Assembly (NCBI GenBank): GCA_000482145.1
Contig: AUXH01000504.1
Span: 1 to 14,199, forward strand
Direction of reading: 5' to 3'
DNA: 14,199 bases
Source of the DNA: Strigomonas culicis
Taxonomy: Eukaryota; Euglenozoa; Kinetoplastea; Trypanosomatida; Trypanosomatidae
The position numbers were made by a program, and so were the translations under genes. How positions within the stretch are numbered: the first letter of the stretch is position 1; each line of letters starts with the position of its first letter. The notes beneath the pieces are model-generated. The model made no database searches, was not told where the DNA came from, and was given only the letters and a program-made list of their open reading frames with translations. This document shows, one piece after another, positions 1 through 6,828 of this stretch.

Positions 1-467
1 CCCCCCCCGGCATTCGGCGCGGCGCTGGCCAACCACCCAAGGGCGCAACAAAAACCAACGGGGAGGGCGAGCAACATCGCCGCCCCCCGGATCCAAACAC
101 TCCAAAGCCGCCCAAGCCGTGGGCAATTTATTTGCAAACCTGGTATTCATGAACCACCCCCTATAACAGCGGACCTGGCCATAGAGATACCCCAAAGGAG
201 CGCGACGAGCCCTCACAACGACGAGGATGGTCGCGAGGCAGGCCCCGCCAACCCGCGGAGGGCCGGCCCCGACCGAGCGACCCCCCCCCCCCCATGAGCG
301 ACGGGCCGGATTTACACGCAGCACGCGCAGCAAGCCACCCCGCGATGCCAAGGCCGGCCGGCCGCTCACATAAATTTGAAGCGCACTTTCCTAGCCCCTC
401 GATGCAAACAAAAAACTGAGCGCGCCTCGTCGCGATTCCTGATAACAATGTCACGTCAAAAAAAAAA
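1..467. other. GC-rich, T-poor leading segment without a recognisable gene
   Basis: This stretch is rich in C, G and A but poor in T on the + strand, with C runs at 1-8 and about 280-292. No ATG-started + strand frame of useful length is present. The minus-strand frame at 161-517 reads as Gly/Arg/Ser-rich sequence with no family resemblance. No tRNA, rRNA, spliced-leader or telomeric hexamer pattern was recognised. The texture changes abruptly near 430-470, where the AT-richer coding sequence of the first gene begins. It may be a leader of the transcription unit, a strand-switch or subtelomeric piece, or a poor contig edge. The sequence alone does not decide between these. Confidence 0.5.
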
Positions 468-469
468 AT

Positions 470-493
470 GCCTCTCATCTTCTCTGAAATAAG
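470..493 (+). promoter_or_regulatory. Probable trans-splice acceptor of the P-ATPase-like gene
   Basis: A pyrimidine-rich run at 471-485 is followed by an AAG at 491-493. This would put the spliced leader 34 nt before the ATG at 528. It is the best polypyrimidine-AG pair before the gene and lies downstream of the earlier in-frame ATG at 468, which argues against that ATG as the start. A weaker pair near 385-394 cannot be excluded. Confidence 0.45.
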
Positions 494-527
494 AAAAAGA
501 TCAAATCCTAGATACACTCTGGCACAA

Positions 528-3185
528 ATGATAATAGATGAATTTCAGCAGCTGGATGCTCCGGCAGTGTGCGCCCTTCTTCAAGTGGATGAAGCGAAAG
601 GATTGTCGCATAATGAAGCACTAGCGCGCCATCAAAAAATAGAAAGTAGTGAACGCTATTTCTGTCTTTTGAGGGGAGTTTACTCTCCATTAAACGCGCA
701 ACCGCATGCATTCTTTGGTTTCCTATTTGCTTTTTATGTGGTTAACTTTGCTATCAGCATTGCTGAAAAAAATGTATCTCTTTCATGGAACATGGGAGCA
801 CTTTGTCTGTGCACAACGGCGAAGGTGGTCCACAGCATCATAATCAAGCAAGAATTGCTCAAAAAGTTCTGCCCCTCAGCAGAATGCGAAACGCATGCAA
901 GTGTTCTGAGAGATGGAAATTGGGAAATAATACCGGTAGAAGAGCTTGTTCCAGGAGATATTGTGTCGCTACGGGCGAACCGCGCAGCGCCTGCTGATAT
1001 GCTGCTTTTTTCACCGTCTAAAAAATGTTTGGTTGGCGCCGCTGCACCCCAACAAGCCAAGATGATCCATATGTGGACGGAGCCCAGCACAGCAATGATA
1101 GGAGTGGTGGTGCGCACGAGGCCTGCAGCAAAAATAGTGTCCACTAATTTGGGAACGGAGCGCGTCGCCAAGAAGTTGGACAGCGTTACTTTTGTGCCGA
1201 ATTACAAAAGAGTGTTGATTTTTATTAATCATGTTTCTGCCATTTTTTTAGTCTTGACATCTGTCAAGCTTTGGAAAACAGGCTGCTCTAGCACGGAAAC
1301 CACCAGGTGGTTCACCATGAAGACGCTTCTGTACCTCACAGTAGTCTCTCTCGCTTTGGCCACTACAGCATTCGTGCATTATCATTTTGTATTTATTTCG
1401 CTTTTATGCATCGCTCAATGGGAAAAACATATTGTGGCCGATAACTCTTTCAAGTGCAGTATTGAAATAGCTCAAAAGCTAGGTGCATGCAAAACGGTGT
1501 GCATACAGGATGAGGGCAATCTTCTCTTGTATGGTGAAATGCTATCGTTTACCGTGATCACATTTGAAAAAAATGGTCAACCATCTATTTATGAGTGGGC
1601 AAAGTCCTTTGCACATGAAACAGATCCACACAAAAAAAACGGAAATTCTCTAACCAAGGACGCCGTTCAAAACGATGAAAAACTAGAGATGCTGCTGACT
1701 ATACTCGTGCTATTTCGCAATGCTTTCACGAGAGCGCCATCATTTGATTCGCCGCCCACCATGCAGACTTATGGAACTGCATTTTTCCTACTTGGTGAAA
1801 TAGTGAATCAGCTTCTCTCCCAGACAACGGCATCGCACCATTTCCTGTCCACTTTTGCGCACGAAAAGGAAAATATGTGGGCACGGGAAAGGCTGCTTTC
1901 ATTTGAAAGCGGCACAACAGGACTTTTGATTAGATCGGTTGGCTGTCACACATCTTTATGTTTACTTGTAGGGGGAGAACCTGAATCCGTCCTTACGGGG
2001 TGCAGCCGCATCATGGTAGAGAATGGACAAGTAAAAGAATTGGATAGTGACCTCCGAGAGGTAATAAAATCCCGAGTGGAAGCAATGAGACAACACTACC
2101 GCGTACAGTGTGTCGCTCTTGCATTCAAGCCGGTTCGGAATACGCGAAGCGAATGTGATGAAAAATTACTTACATTAGTGGGTCTGTGTGGAGTTTCGCA
2201 TGCACCACACCCACACGATGCACATCAGGTAGAGAAGCTTCACAAAAATGATATTAGTGTGAAGGCAGTTGCCACAGATTTTAAGCGAGTTGCCAGTGAA
2301 GAATCATCCGTCTCTCCCATTGTACATGGTGTCCTTGTGCGAAAAAGAATGCGAGTGGATTGCAGACAACAAGATGGTGTGGAATTACAAGAAATAGGAG
2401 ACGGGGTTGTAATCAGCTGTGAGCAGCTTGAAAGCGCCGTACATGCCGTACTTGCTTCACGTGCGTTGTTGGCGAATCTCAAACTATTATACCGATTCCT
2501 CTTACGCAGTGGATGCTGTCAAATTGTATGCATTGGAATCCCTGCACTTTTTGGCACACCAGTTATTGTGACACCACTTCAATTTATGCTGACCAATATG
2601 CTACAATGCACTCTCTTTGCTGTGGCGCTGGGCCGAACAAAACCACAACAAGTAAAAAAAGATGCGGTCGCCTTCACATTGCTAGATGCTTCGAAGGATG
2701 TCCTATGTGGTACGTGTGCGGGTGGCGCAGCGGCCTCTGCCTTCATGTGGTGGTTCATGACAATTGGCTTTGAGTGGAGCGAGCTTTTGTCCTCGGCCAA
2801 ATGTGCAGACGCTGCCAATTGGAAGTGTACAACTTTATCAAATCCTATCGAAGCGCGGTCACTCGCTCTTGCTGTCTGCACTGTACTTGATATTGTGAGT
2901 GGATTTCAGGCACTAAACAAAAATGGCTCGATCGCTTTTATGCGTCCTCTTACCAATACAAGTTTATTTTTTTCATCTGTTATTTATTTTAGTGTTCTAG
3001 TTGTTTTGCCACAGTTCACATGCTTTTCCAGTGTTCTGCTCACGGATCCCGTCCGTGTGCAGAGTGTAAAACTTGTGTCTCAGCTGAATACTGTCGAATT
3101 CTGTCAGACGCTGCTCATGTTTGCGTTTCCACTGATTTTTGCGGAAGAGTTTATAAAACTGGTTTCCATTATTTGGCAACACTAA
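528..3185 (+). CDS. SERCA-like P-type ATPase homologue, catalytically degenerate (pseudoenzyme)
   Basis: An 885-residue multi-spanning membrane protein related to P2A Ca2+-ATPases. The start at 528 is preferred over 468 because the acceptor tract follows 468 and the resulting N-terminal length matches SERCA. Fold signatures seen: N-terminal actuator segment, VPGDIV at residues 141-146 with APAD nearby, an N-domain GGEPESVL at 482-489 in place of KGAPE, VGLCGV at 551-556, and a C-terminal six-helix block (about 660-882) matching SERCA M5-M10. Signatures lost: TGES is absent (about 168-179). The phosphorylation motif DKTGT reads QDEGN at 327-331 (nt 1506-1520), with Gln at the aspartyl-phosphate position. 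M4 PEGLP is absent, TGD reads ATD at 582-584, and TGDGVNDAP is missing with a shortened P domain. Most Ca2+ ligands are replaced: M5 Asn and Glu by Gly662 and Gln665, M6 Thr and Asp by Gln693 and Cys694, M8 Glu by Asp788. ATP-driven transport is therefore unlikely. A regulatory or scaffold role in an internal membrane is inference. The frame is intact, so it is not a simple pseudogene. It is more AT-rich than later genes. Confidence 0.85.
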   Translation: MIIDEFQQLDAPAVCALLQVDEAKGLSHNEALARHQKIESSERYFCLLRGVYSPLNAQPHAFFGFLFAFYVVNFAISIAEKNVSLSWNMGALCLCTTAKVVHSIIIKQELLKKFCPSAECETHASVLRDGNWEIIPVEELVPGDIVSLRANRAAPADMLLFSPSKKCLVGAAAPQQAKMIHMWTEPSTAMIGVVVRTRPAAKIVSTNLGTERVAKKLDSVTFVPNYKRVLIFINHVSAIFLVLTSVKLWKTGCSSTETTRWFTMKTLLYLTVVSLALATTAFVHYHFVFISLLCIAQWEKHIVADNSFKCSIEIAQKLGACKTVCIQDEGNLLLYGEMLSFTVITFEKNGQPSIYEWAKSFAHETDPHKKNGNSLTKDAVQNDEKLEMLLTILVLFRNAFTRAPSFDSPPTMQTYGTAFFLLGEIVNQLLSQTTASHHFLSTFAHEKENMWARERLLSFESGTTGLLIRSVGCHTSLCLLVGGEPESVLTGCSRIMVENGQVKELDSDLREVIKSRVEAMRQHYRVQCVALAFKPVRNTRSECDEKLLTLVGLCGVSHAPHPHDAHQVEKLHKNDISVKAVATDFKRVASEESSVSPIVHGVLVRKRMRVDCRQQDGVELQEIGDGVVISCEQLESAVHAVLASRALLANLKLLYRFLLRSGCCQIVCIGIPALFGTPVIVTPLQFMLTNMLQCTLFAVALGRTKPQQVKKDAVAFTLLDASKDVLCGTCAGGAAASAFMWWFMTIGFEWSELLSSAKCADAANWKCTTLSNPIEARSLALAVCTVLDIVSGFQALNKNGSIAFMRPLTNTSLFFSSVIYFSVLVVLPQFTCFSSVLLTDPVRVQSVKLVSQLNTVEFCQTLLMFAFPLIFAEEFIKLVSIIWQH

Positions 3186-3442
3186 GCATAATAAGAAAGA
3201 AAAATTAAGTAAAGAGGAATTTGCTACTGTACATTGAATGAAAAGTATTTGTAAAACTAAAAGTACACATCAGTATGTAAGATTTCCGCTTTTCGATATT
3301 AATAAAAGGTTCACACAGTTGATGTACTTCTTTACTCATTATTTCATTAATTCTCTCTTGCTTTATCTTTGCTGTTATCGTTGTTCATTTTTTACAACAT
3401 GATAGGAATCATCTAATTATTCATTTACTGTTACTATTATTC

Positions 3443-3512
3443 TTTCGTTATCTGACTGTTTCTTTTACTACCTTAACTTTTTATTCATACTTGCATTGCT
3501 AACCCTATACAG
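3443..3512 (+). promoter_or_regulatory. Trans-splice acceptor region of the phosphodiesterase-like gene
   Basis: T/C-rich sequence from about 3443 to 3486 is followed by the first good AG, in CTATACAG, ending at 3512. That gives a 9-nt leader before the ATG at 3522. The rest of the spacer (3186-3442) is AT-rich, with further pyrimidine runs near 3330-3375 that could also serve in processing or in polyadenylation of the upstream transcript. No gene was seen in it. Confidence 0.55.
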
Positions 3513-3521
3513 TGGTTTTAA

Positions 3522-5798
3522 ATGTCTTCGCAGTTGCCGAAGATCACACCTGGAAAACCCACTAAAGGTGCCAAAACTGCCCCCAAGCCGGTGTCAACTC
3601 TGTTAAACAACAGCAGCCCTGAGGAAACACTGCGATTACTAAGTACAGACACGAGCCTGCCATTATACGTACAGAAAAGCCTGCAAGGAATTGTGGACAA
3701 GATGAACAGCAAAAAGGGCGTTCAGAGTTTCTATGAAACTTCCAAGCACACGCCCATTCAGGTATTTCTATCGGATACGATAACAGATGGTATGCCGTTG
3801 CGTCAGAGTAATTTGCGAATGCTTCACGAACACACTCGCGTACATGAGTTCAACATATGTCGCTCGCCCTCGCAGCATCTGAGCGCTTCACCCCGAACGA
3901 TGGGCAAGCGATCTGCACCCGCCATCCAGGATCCATCCAATACGTTTGAAAAGATGAATCGCATCATGATGCAAACGCTTCGTTACATTGACTCTGTGAC
4001 GGAATTAGAGTTTGACATTATGGATATTCGTGAGCATGATGGAACCATCATGAATGATTCAGAGCGGCTTTTCCTGTCCGTCACGTGCAGCATATTTGCT
4101 AACTTTTCGCTCTGCACGTCCCTGAATATTGACTTGAAGAAGCTGCTCAACTTTTTGACCGGTATACACACGTACTACCAAGACGAGAATCCATACCACA
4201 ACGCTACACATGCGGCCGATTCTTTGCAAATGCTGTCTCTTCTCTTTCGCGAGCCCTCCATCAGCTTTTTATTCACTGATGAGGAAATCCTTCTTTCGTT
4301 TCTCTGCGTGCTGTCGATGGATGTCGCACACGCCGGACTAACAACAACATCCTTGGCAGCACTGAACCACCCTTTGGTCGCTGTCTTTGGCGATACAGCG
4401 ACACAAGTGCACGCGAGCCTCCTTGTGTTTTTGCACGAGCTGTTCCGAGATGAAAATTTCATCTTTCCCGACGTGACGAGTAATCCCAACTCGATGACGA
4501 TTCAGCTGATCCGGGAGAGCCTTAACGCTGTGGTACTGAACACAGTGCCGCGTGGGAGATGTTTTTTGATGGCGCGGTTGCACAAGATTTCAGAGGAGGG
4601 TAGTGTCAAGGGAGAGGACATGATGTACATTATGGCTGCGTTGGCTGTCCTCGCAGAAAGTGCTTTTGCTCTGAGGCCGCGGAAGCAGTGCTTCGGGATG
4701 GGAAGTAAACTTTTAATAGAACTGCAAAGAGAGGCCAAGGAAATGACACGCAAGAATGTTCCCTCGAGTGTCCAGCAACTCAGTTCGTGTGATCCGGCCG
4801 AGTTCATCATGGAGACGTGTCGCTTGATTGTTCGCCCCATCGCGGATGCAGTGAGTGCGCTGATAACGATGGATTTGCTCGACAATCTCGAGCGGAATAC
4901 AGACGCCGACACCTTTGCCAGTGAGAGGAAACTCGTGCCGCCACCCACACAAGAAGGCAGGGCGACTGCCTGGATCGACAATAGCAGCGCGGTGATCGAC
5001 ATTCTGAAGAAGGCCACAACGCATGCCAATAGCCTCGACCGCAAAGCGTCGAAGCGGGCCATCTTGAATGCGTCTCCTCCCCGGACCAATGCCGCCAGCG
5101 CTGCCGCGTCGATGGACCCCAAAGCGGGAACAGCATCCATGTCCTTGGGCTCTCCCATCTGCGGCAACAGCTTGGTGAACCTGGGTGCGTCTCTGAGCGA
5201 GGGAGATTTCTCGCACTCCATGCGGCACAGCAACCGAGCGGAGCACTACTTTTCCTTTCTCCGCCTGTATAACCAGTGTGAGAACGAAGGCGCAACGAGC
5301 TCCGATTTCTTTAGTCGAATCATCTTCTTAGCACTCCAGCTGGACCCCTCGTACGTGGCCAACTACGCGAAGGAGAAGTACGGAGCCGACGGTAATGCCG
5401 CCCAATGCGGCGAGATGGCTCGCTTCATTATGCTGAACGAGGAGGTGCCCTCCACCGCCGAGGGCATCGCGAGCCGCGTGCCGGGGACGAACTCATTCTC
5501 CGTGTCCGAGGCCGGATCCTCGACGGATGGTTTTCTTCTGCTACTGATGGACATGTACATGGAGCGCGAAGCTGCCACCGCTGCGCAGGCCGTGCAGGCG
5601 GACCCGCCGGCAGCCGCCGAAGGGGTCCCCCAGAATTGGGGTGGCAGCGACAGCGGCAGCACCTTGGCGCCCAGCGAGCCGGACACCGCTGACCCGCTCA
5701 TGGACTTCCGTCCGCAGCGTGACTCCCCGATTCGCCTTCCTGTCACAACCGATGGCAGTAGCAAGGTAGAGTTTCCTGCAGCCCCGCATCACCAATAG
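3522..5798 (+). CDS. Class I cyclic-nucleotide phosphodiesterase-like protein with degenerate active site
   Basis: A 758-residue protein. Residues 1-140 are polar and probably disordered; about 145-450 is a PDE catalytic-domain fold; about 460-570 is a linker; 572-640 looks helical; the tail is Ala/Ser/Pro/Asp-rich. The first PDE signature is good: YHNATHAAD at 225-233, with the proton-donor His226 and first metal His230. The second, HDxxHPG, reads MDVAHAG at 266-272, so a metal His becomes Met while Asp267 remains. The ENHH stretch is shortened to QVHAS around 295-299. The ATDM helix reads NTVP at 340-343. The last metal Asp of the CADISNP motif appears as Glu379 in LAESAF. The purine-clamping Gln of SQVGFI is Pro425 in DPAEFI. 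Two metal ligands and the nucleotide Gln are thus missing, so hydrolysis of cAMP or cGMP is doubtful. A central domain position recalls the little-studied kinetoplastid PDED class, but orthology is not established. No GAF, FYVE or membrane segment is evident. Confidence 0.82.
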   Translation: MSSQLPKITPGKPTKGAKTAPKPVSTLLNNSSPEETLRLLSTDTSLPLYVQKSLQGIVDKMNSKKGVQSFYETSKHTPIQVFLSDTITDGMPLRQSNLRMLHEHTRVHEFNICRSPSQHLSASPRTMGKRSAPAIQDPSNTFEKMNRIMMQTLRYIDSVTELEFDIMDIREHDGTIMNDSERLFLSVTCSIFANFSLCTSLNIDLKKLLNFLTGIHTYYQDENPYHNATHAADSLQMLSLLFREPSISFLFTDEEILLSFLCVLSMDVAHAGLTTTSLAALNHPLVAVFGDTATQVHASLLVFLHELFRDENFIFPDVTSNPNSMTIQLIRESLNAVVLNTVPRGRCFLMARLHKISEEGSVKGEDMMYIMAALAVLAESAFALRPRKQCFGMGSKLLIELQREAKEMTRKNVPSSVQQLSSCDPAEFIMETCRLIVRPIADAVSALITMDLLDNLERNTDADTFASERKLVPPPTQEGRATAWIDNSSAVIDILKKATTHANSLDRKASKRAILNASPPRTNAASAAASMDPKAGTASMSLGSPICGNSLVNLGASLSEGDFSHSMRHSNRAEHYFSFLRLYNQCENEGATSSDFFSRIIFLALQLDPSYVANYAKEKYGADGNAAQCGEMARFIMLNEEVPSTAEGIASRVPGTNSFSVSEAGSSTDGFLLLLMDMYMEREAATAAQAVQADPPAAAEGVPQNWGGSDSGSTLAPSEPDTADPLMDFRPQRDSPIRLPVTTDGSSKVEFPAAPHHQ

Positions 5799-5807
5799 AA
5801 CAACATC

Positions 5808-5823
5808 AAAAAAAAAAAAAAAA
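5808..5823 (+). repeat. Poly-A run (A16) just after the PDE-like stop codon
   Basis: Sixteen consecutive A residues lie 9 nt after the stop codon, inside the presumed 3' UTR. This is a simple-sequence tract; a role in mRNA stability cannot be read from sequence. Confidence 0.9.
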
Positions 5824-5929
5824 GAACTCAACACCATGTCCCCTTTAGAAAAAAAAACAAAATAGAACATATGTCTTTTTTTATTTCATATTATTCTTAT
5901 TAAAACACCAACTATGTATGCATGCGTAT

Positions 5930-5931
<2 letters not shown>

Positions 5932-5966
<35 letters not shown>
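5932..5966 (+). repeat. (GT)n microsatellite in the 5799-6107 spacer
   Basis: About 17 uninterrupted GT units. The repeat lies between the PDE-like gene and the small membrane-protein gene, probably in the 3' UTR of the former. Such tracts are common between trypanosomatid genes, and no other gene is visible in this spacer. Confidence 0.95.
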
Positions 5967-5971
<5 letters not shown>

Positions 5972-6040
5972 CGTTGTGGACAAATATCTTCCTGCATCGC
6001 GTGTGTATCTCTGCGCTCACAAACGTTATCCATGTATCTG

Positions 6041-6073
6041 CACCCTCACATCTTGCTTTTATCATCATTCAAG
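6041..6073 (+). promoter_or_regulatory. Trans-splice acceptor of the small membrane-protein gene
   Basis: The pyrimidine-rich run at 6041-6070 ends in CAAG, with the AG at 6072-6073. The leader would be 34 nt to the ATG at 6108, with no intervening ATG. Its presence supports the 76-codon frame as a real gene. Confidence 0.55.
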
Positions 6074-6107
6074 AAAGAAAAAAAAGTAATTTAGAGGAAA
6101 AGCTTCC

Positions 6108-6338
6108 ATGGGACCCCGTACAGCTGGTTTTTTAGGAGGGGCGTTTATCTCCCTCATTGGTTCATCCCTGCTATTGAGGTATGATTTGACGCGGAAAAGG
6201 GACCTGACCAACGAGCAGATCAACGAGTTCGGCAAACAGGCAGACTTCCTATGCTCGCGCTTGGTAACCTTAACGCTTGCGTTGGACTTGGTGAAAAAGA
6301 ACAGCACTGTTGCGTCGACACCACTGGAAAGCAGTTGA
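6108..6338 (+). CDS. Small single-span membrane protein, unknown function (76 aa)
   Basis: Not recognised as a named family. Residues 6-24 form a Gly-rich hydrophobic helix (GFLGGAFISLIGSSLLL) followed by a charged RYDLTRKRD stretch. The rest looks like a soluble amphipathic helix and ends in a polar Ser/Thr tail. One short N-terminal span with a basic flank and a helical tail is typical of small mitochondrial inner-membrane or ER proteins, so localisation there is inference only. Support for a real gene: a well-formed acceptor 34 nt upstream, balanced codon composition in an AT-rich context, + strand orientation like the neighbours, and a non-repetitive amino-acid sequence. The ATG at 6108 is the only sensible start. 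The main doubt is its short length. Confidence 0.65.
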   Translation: MGPRTAGFLGGAFISLIGSSLLLRYDLTRKRDLTNEQINEFGKQADFLCSRLVTLTLALDLVKKNSTVASTPLESS

Positions 6339-6690
6339 ACCTAATAGCAGACTAAATCTGAATTTGTACTACTTGACATTTACTGCAGCGATAGTTTCGA
6401 ACTATGCAAATAAAAGGGAGAAGGAAAAGGCAATTGGCTTTGCTAAAAAAAAAACGTATTTATATTTGTATTTATATGTGTATGGCTACTGAATGCTGTG
6501 AAACAAAAAACAATCGATCGGTCACTCCTCATTACTCATTATCTATTATCTTCCTAGAAATCAACGCTATTTCTTTCTTTTCTTTTTCTCTCATTATAAA
6601 AAAAAGCGATTTTTTTCTTCTTTTTTCATCATTATTACAGTTCATTTTTCATTTTTTTTTCCACTCTCTAATTTAGTGCTTGCGTGCTTG

Positions 6691-6771
6691 ATATTATTTT
6701 TTCTTGTTTTGCTTCTCTTCCTTTTTTTTTTGTATATATATATAAGTATATATTATTAATTACTGTGCGAG
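6691..6771 (+). promoter_or_regulatory. Pyrimidine tract and candidate trans-splice acceptors of the CCCH-protein gene
   Basis: A strong T/C tract covers about 6691-6731. AG dinucleotides follow at 6745-6746 and at 6770-6771, right at the edge of the GT repeat. Between 6771 and the ATG at 6829 there is no further AG or ATG, so the GT repeat would be in the mature 5' UTR. The preceding spacer (6339-6690) is AT-rich with many T runs and no convincing gene. Confidence 0.5.
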
Positions 6772-6795
6772 TGTGTGTGTGTGTGTGTGTGTGTG
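6771..6795 (+). repeat. (GT)n microsatellite in the 5' UTR of the CCCH-protein gene
   Basis: About 12 GT units, 34 nt before the ATG at 6829. The repeat happens to be in frame with the gene and would read as alternating Val-Cys, but no ATG precedes it in that frame, so it is treated as untranslated leader. Confidence 0.9.
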
Positions 6796-6828
6796 CATTG
6801 TGCATCAATCTTGTTTTATCAAAAAAAA

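Noticed and set aside
161..517. 118-codon minus-strand frame at the window start
   Set aside because: Gly/Arg/Ser-rich, no family resemblance, opposite to the only transcription direction supported, and partly inside the first gene.
6775..6828. N-terminal extension of the CCCH protein from a GTG in the GT repeat
   Set aside because: Eukaryotic initiation at GTG within a microsatellite is improbable, and the ATG at 6829 follows the candidate acceptors directly.
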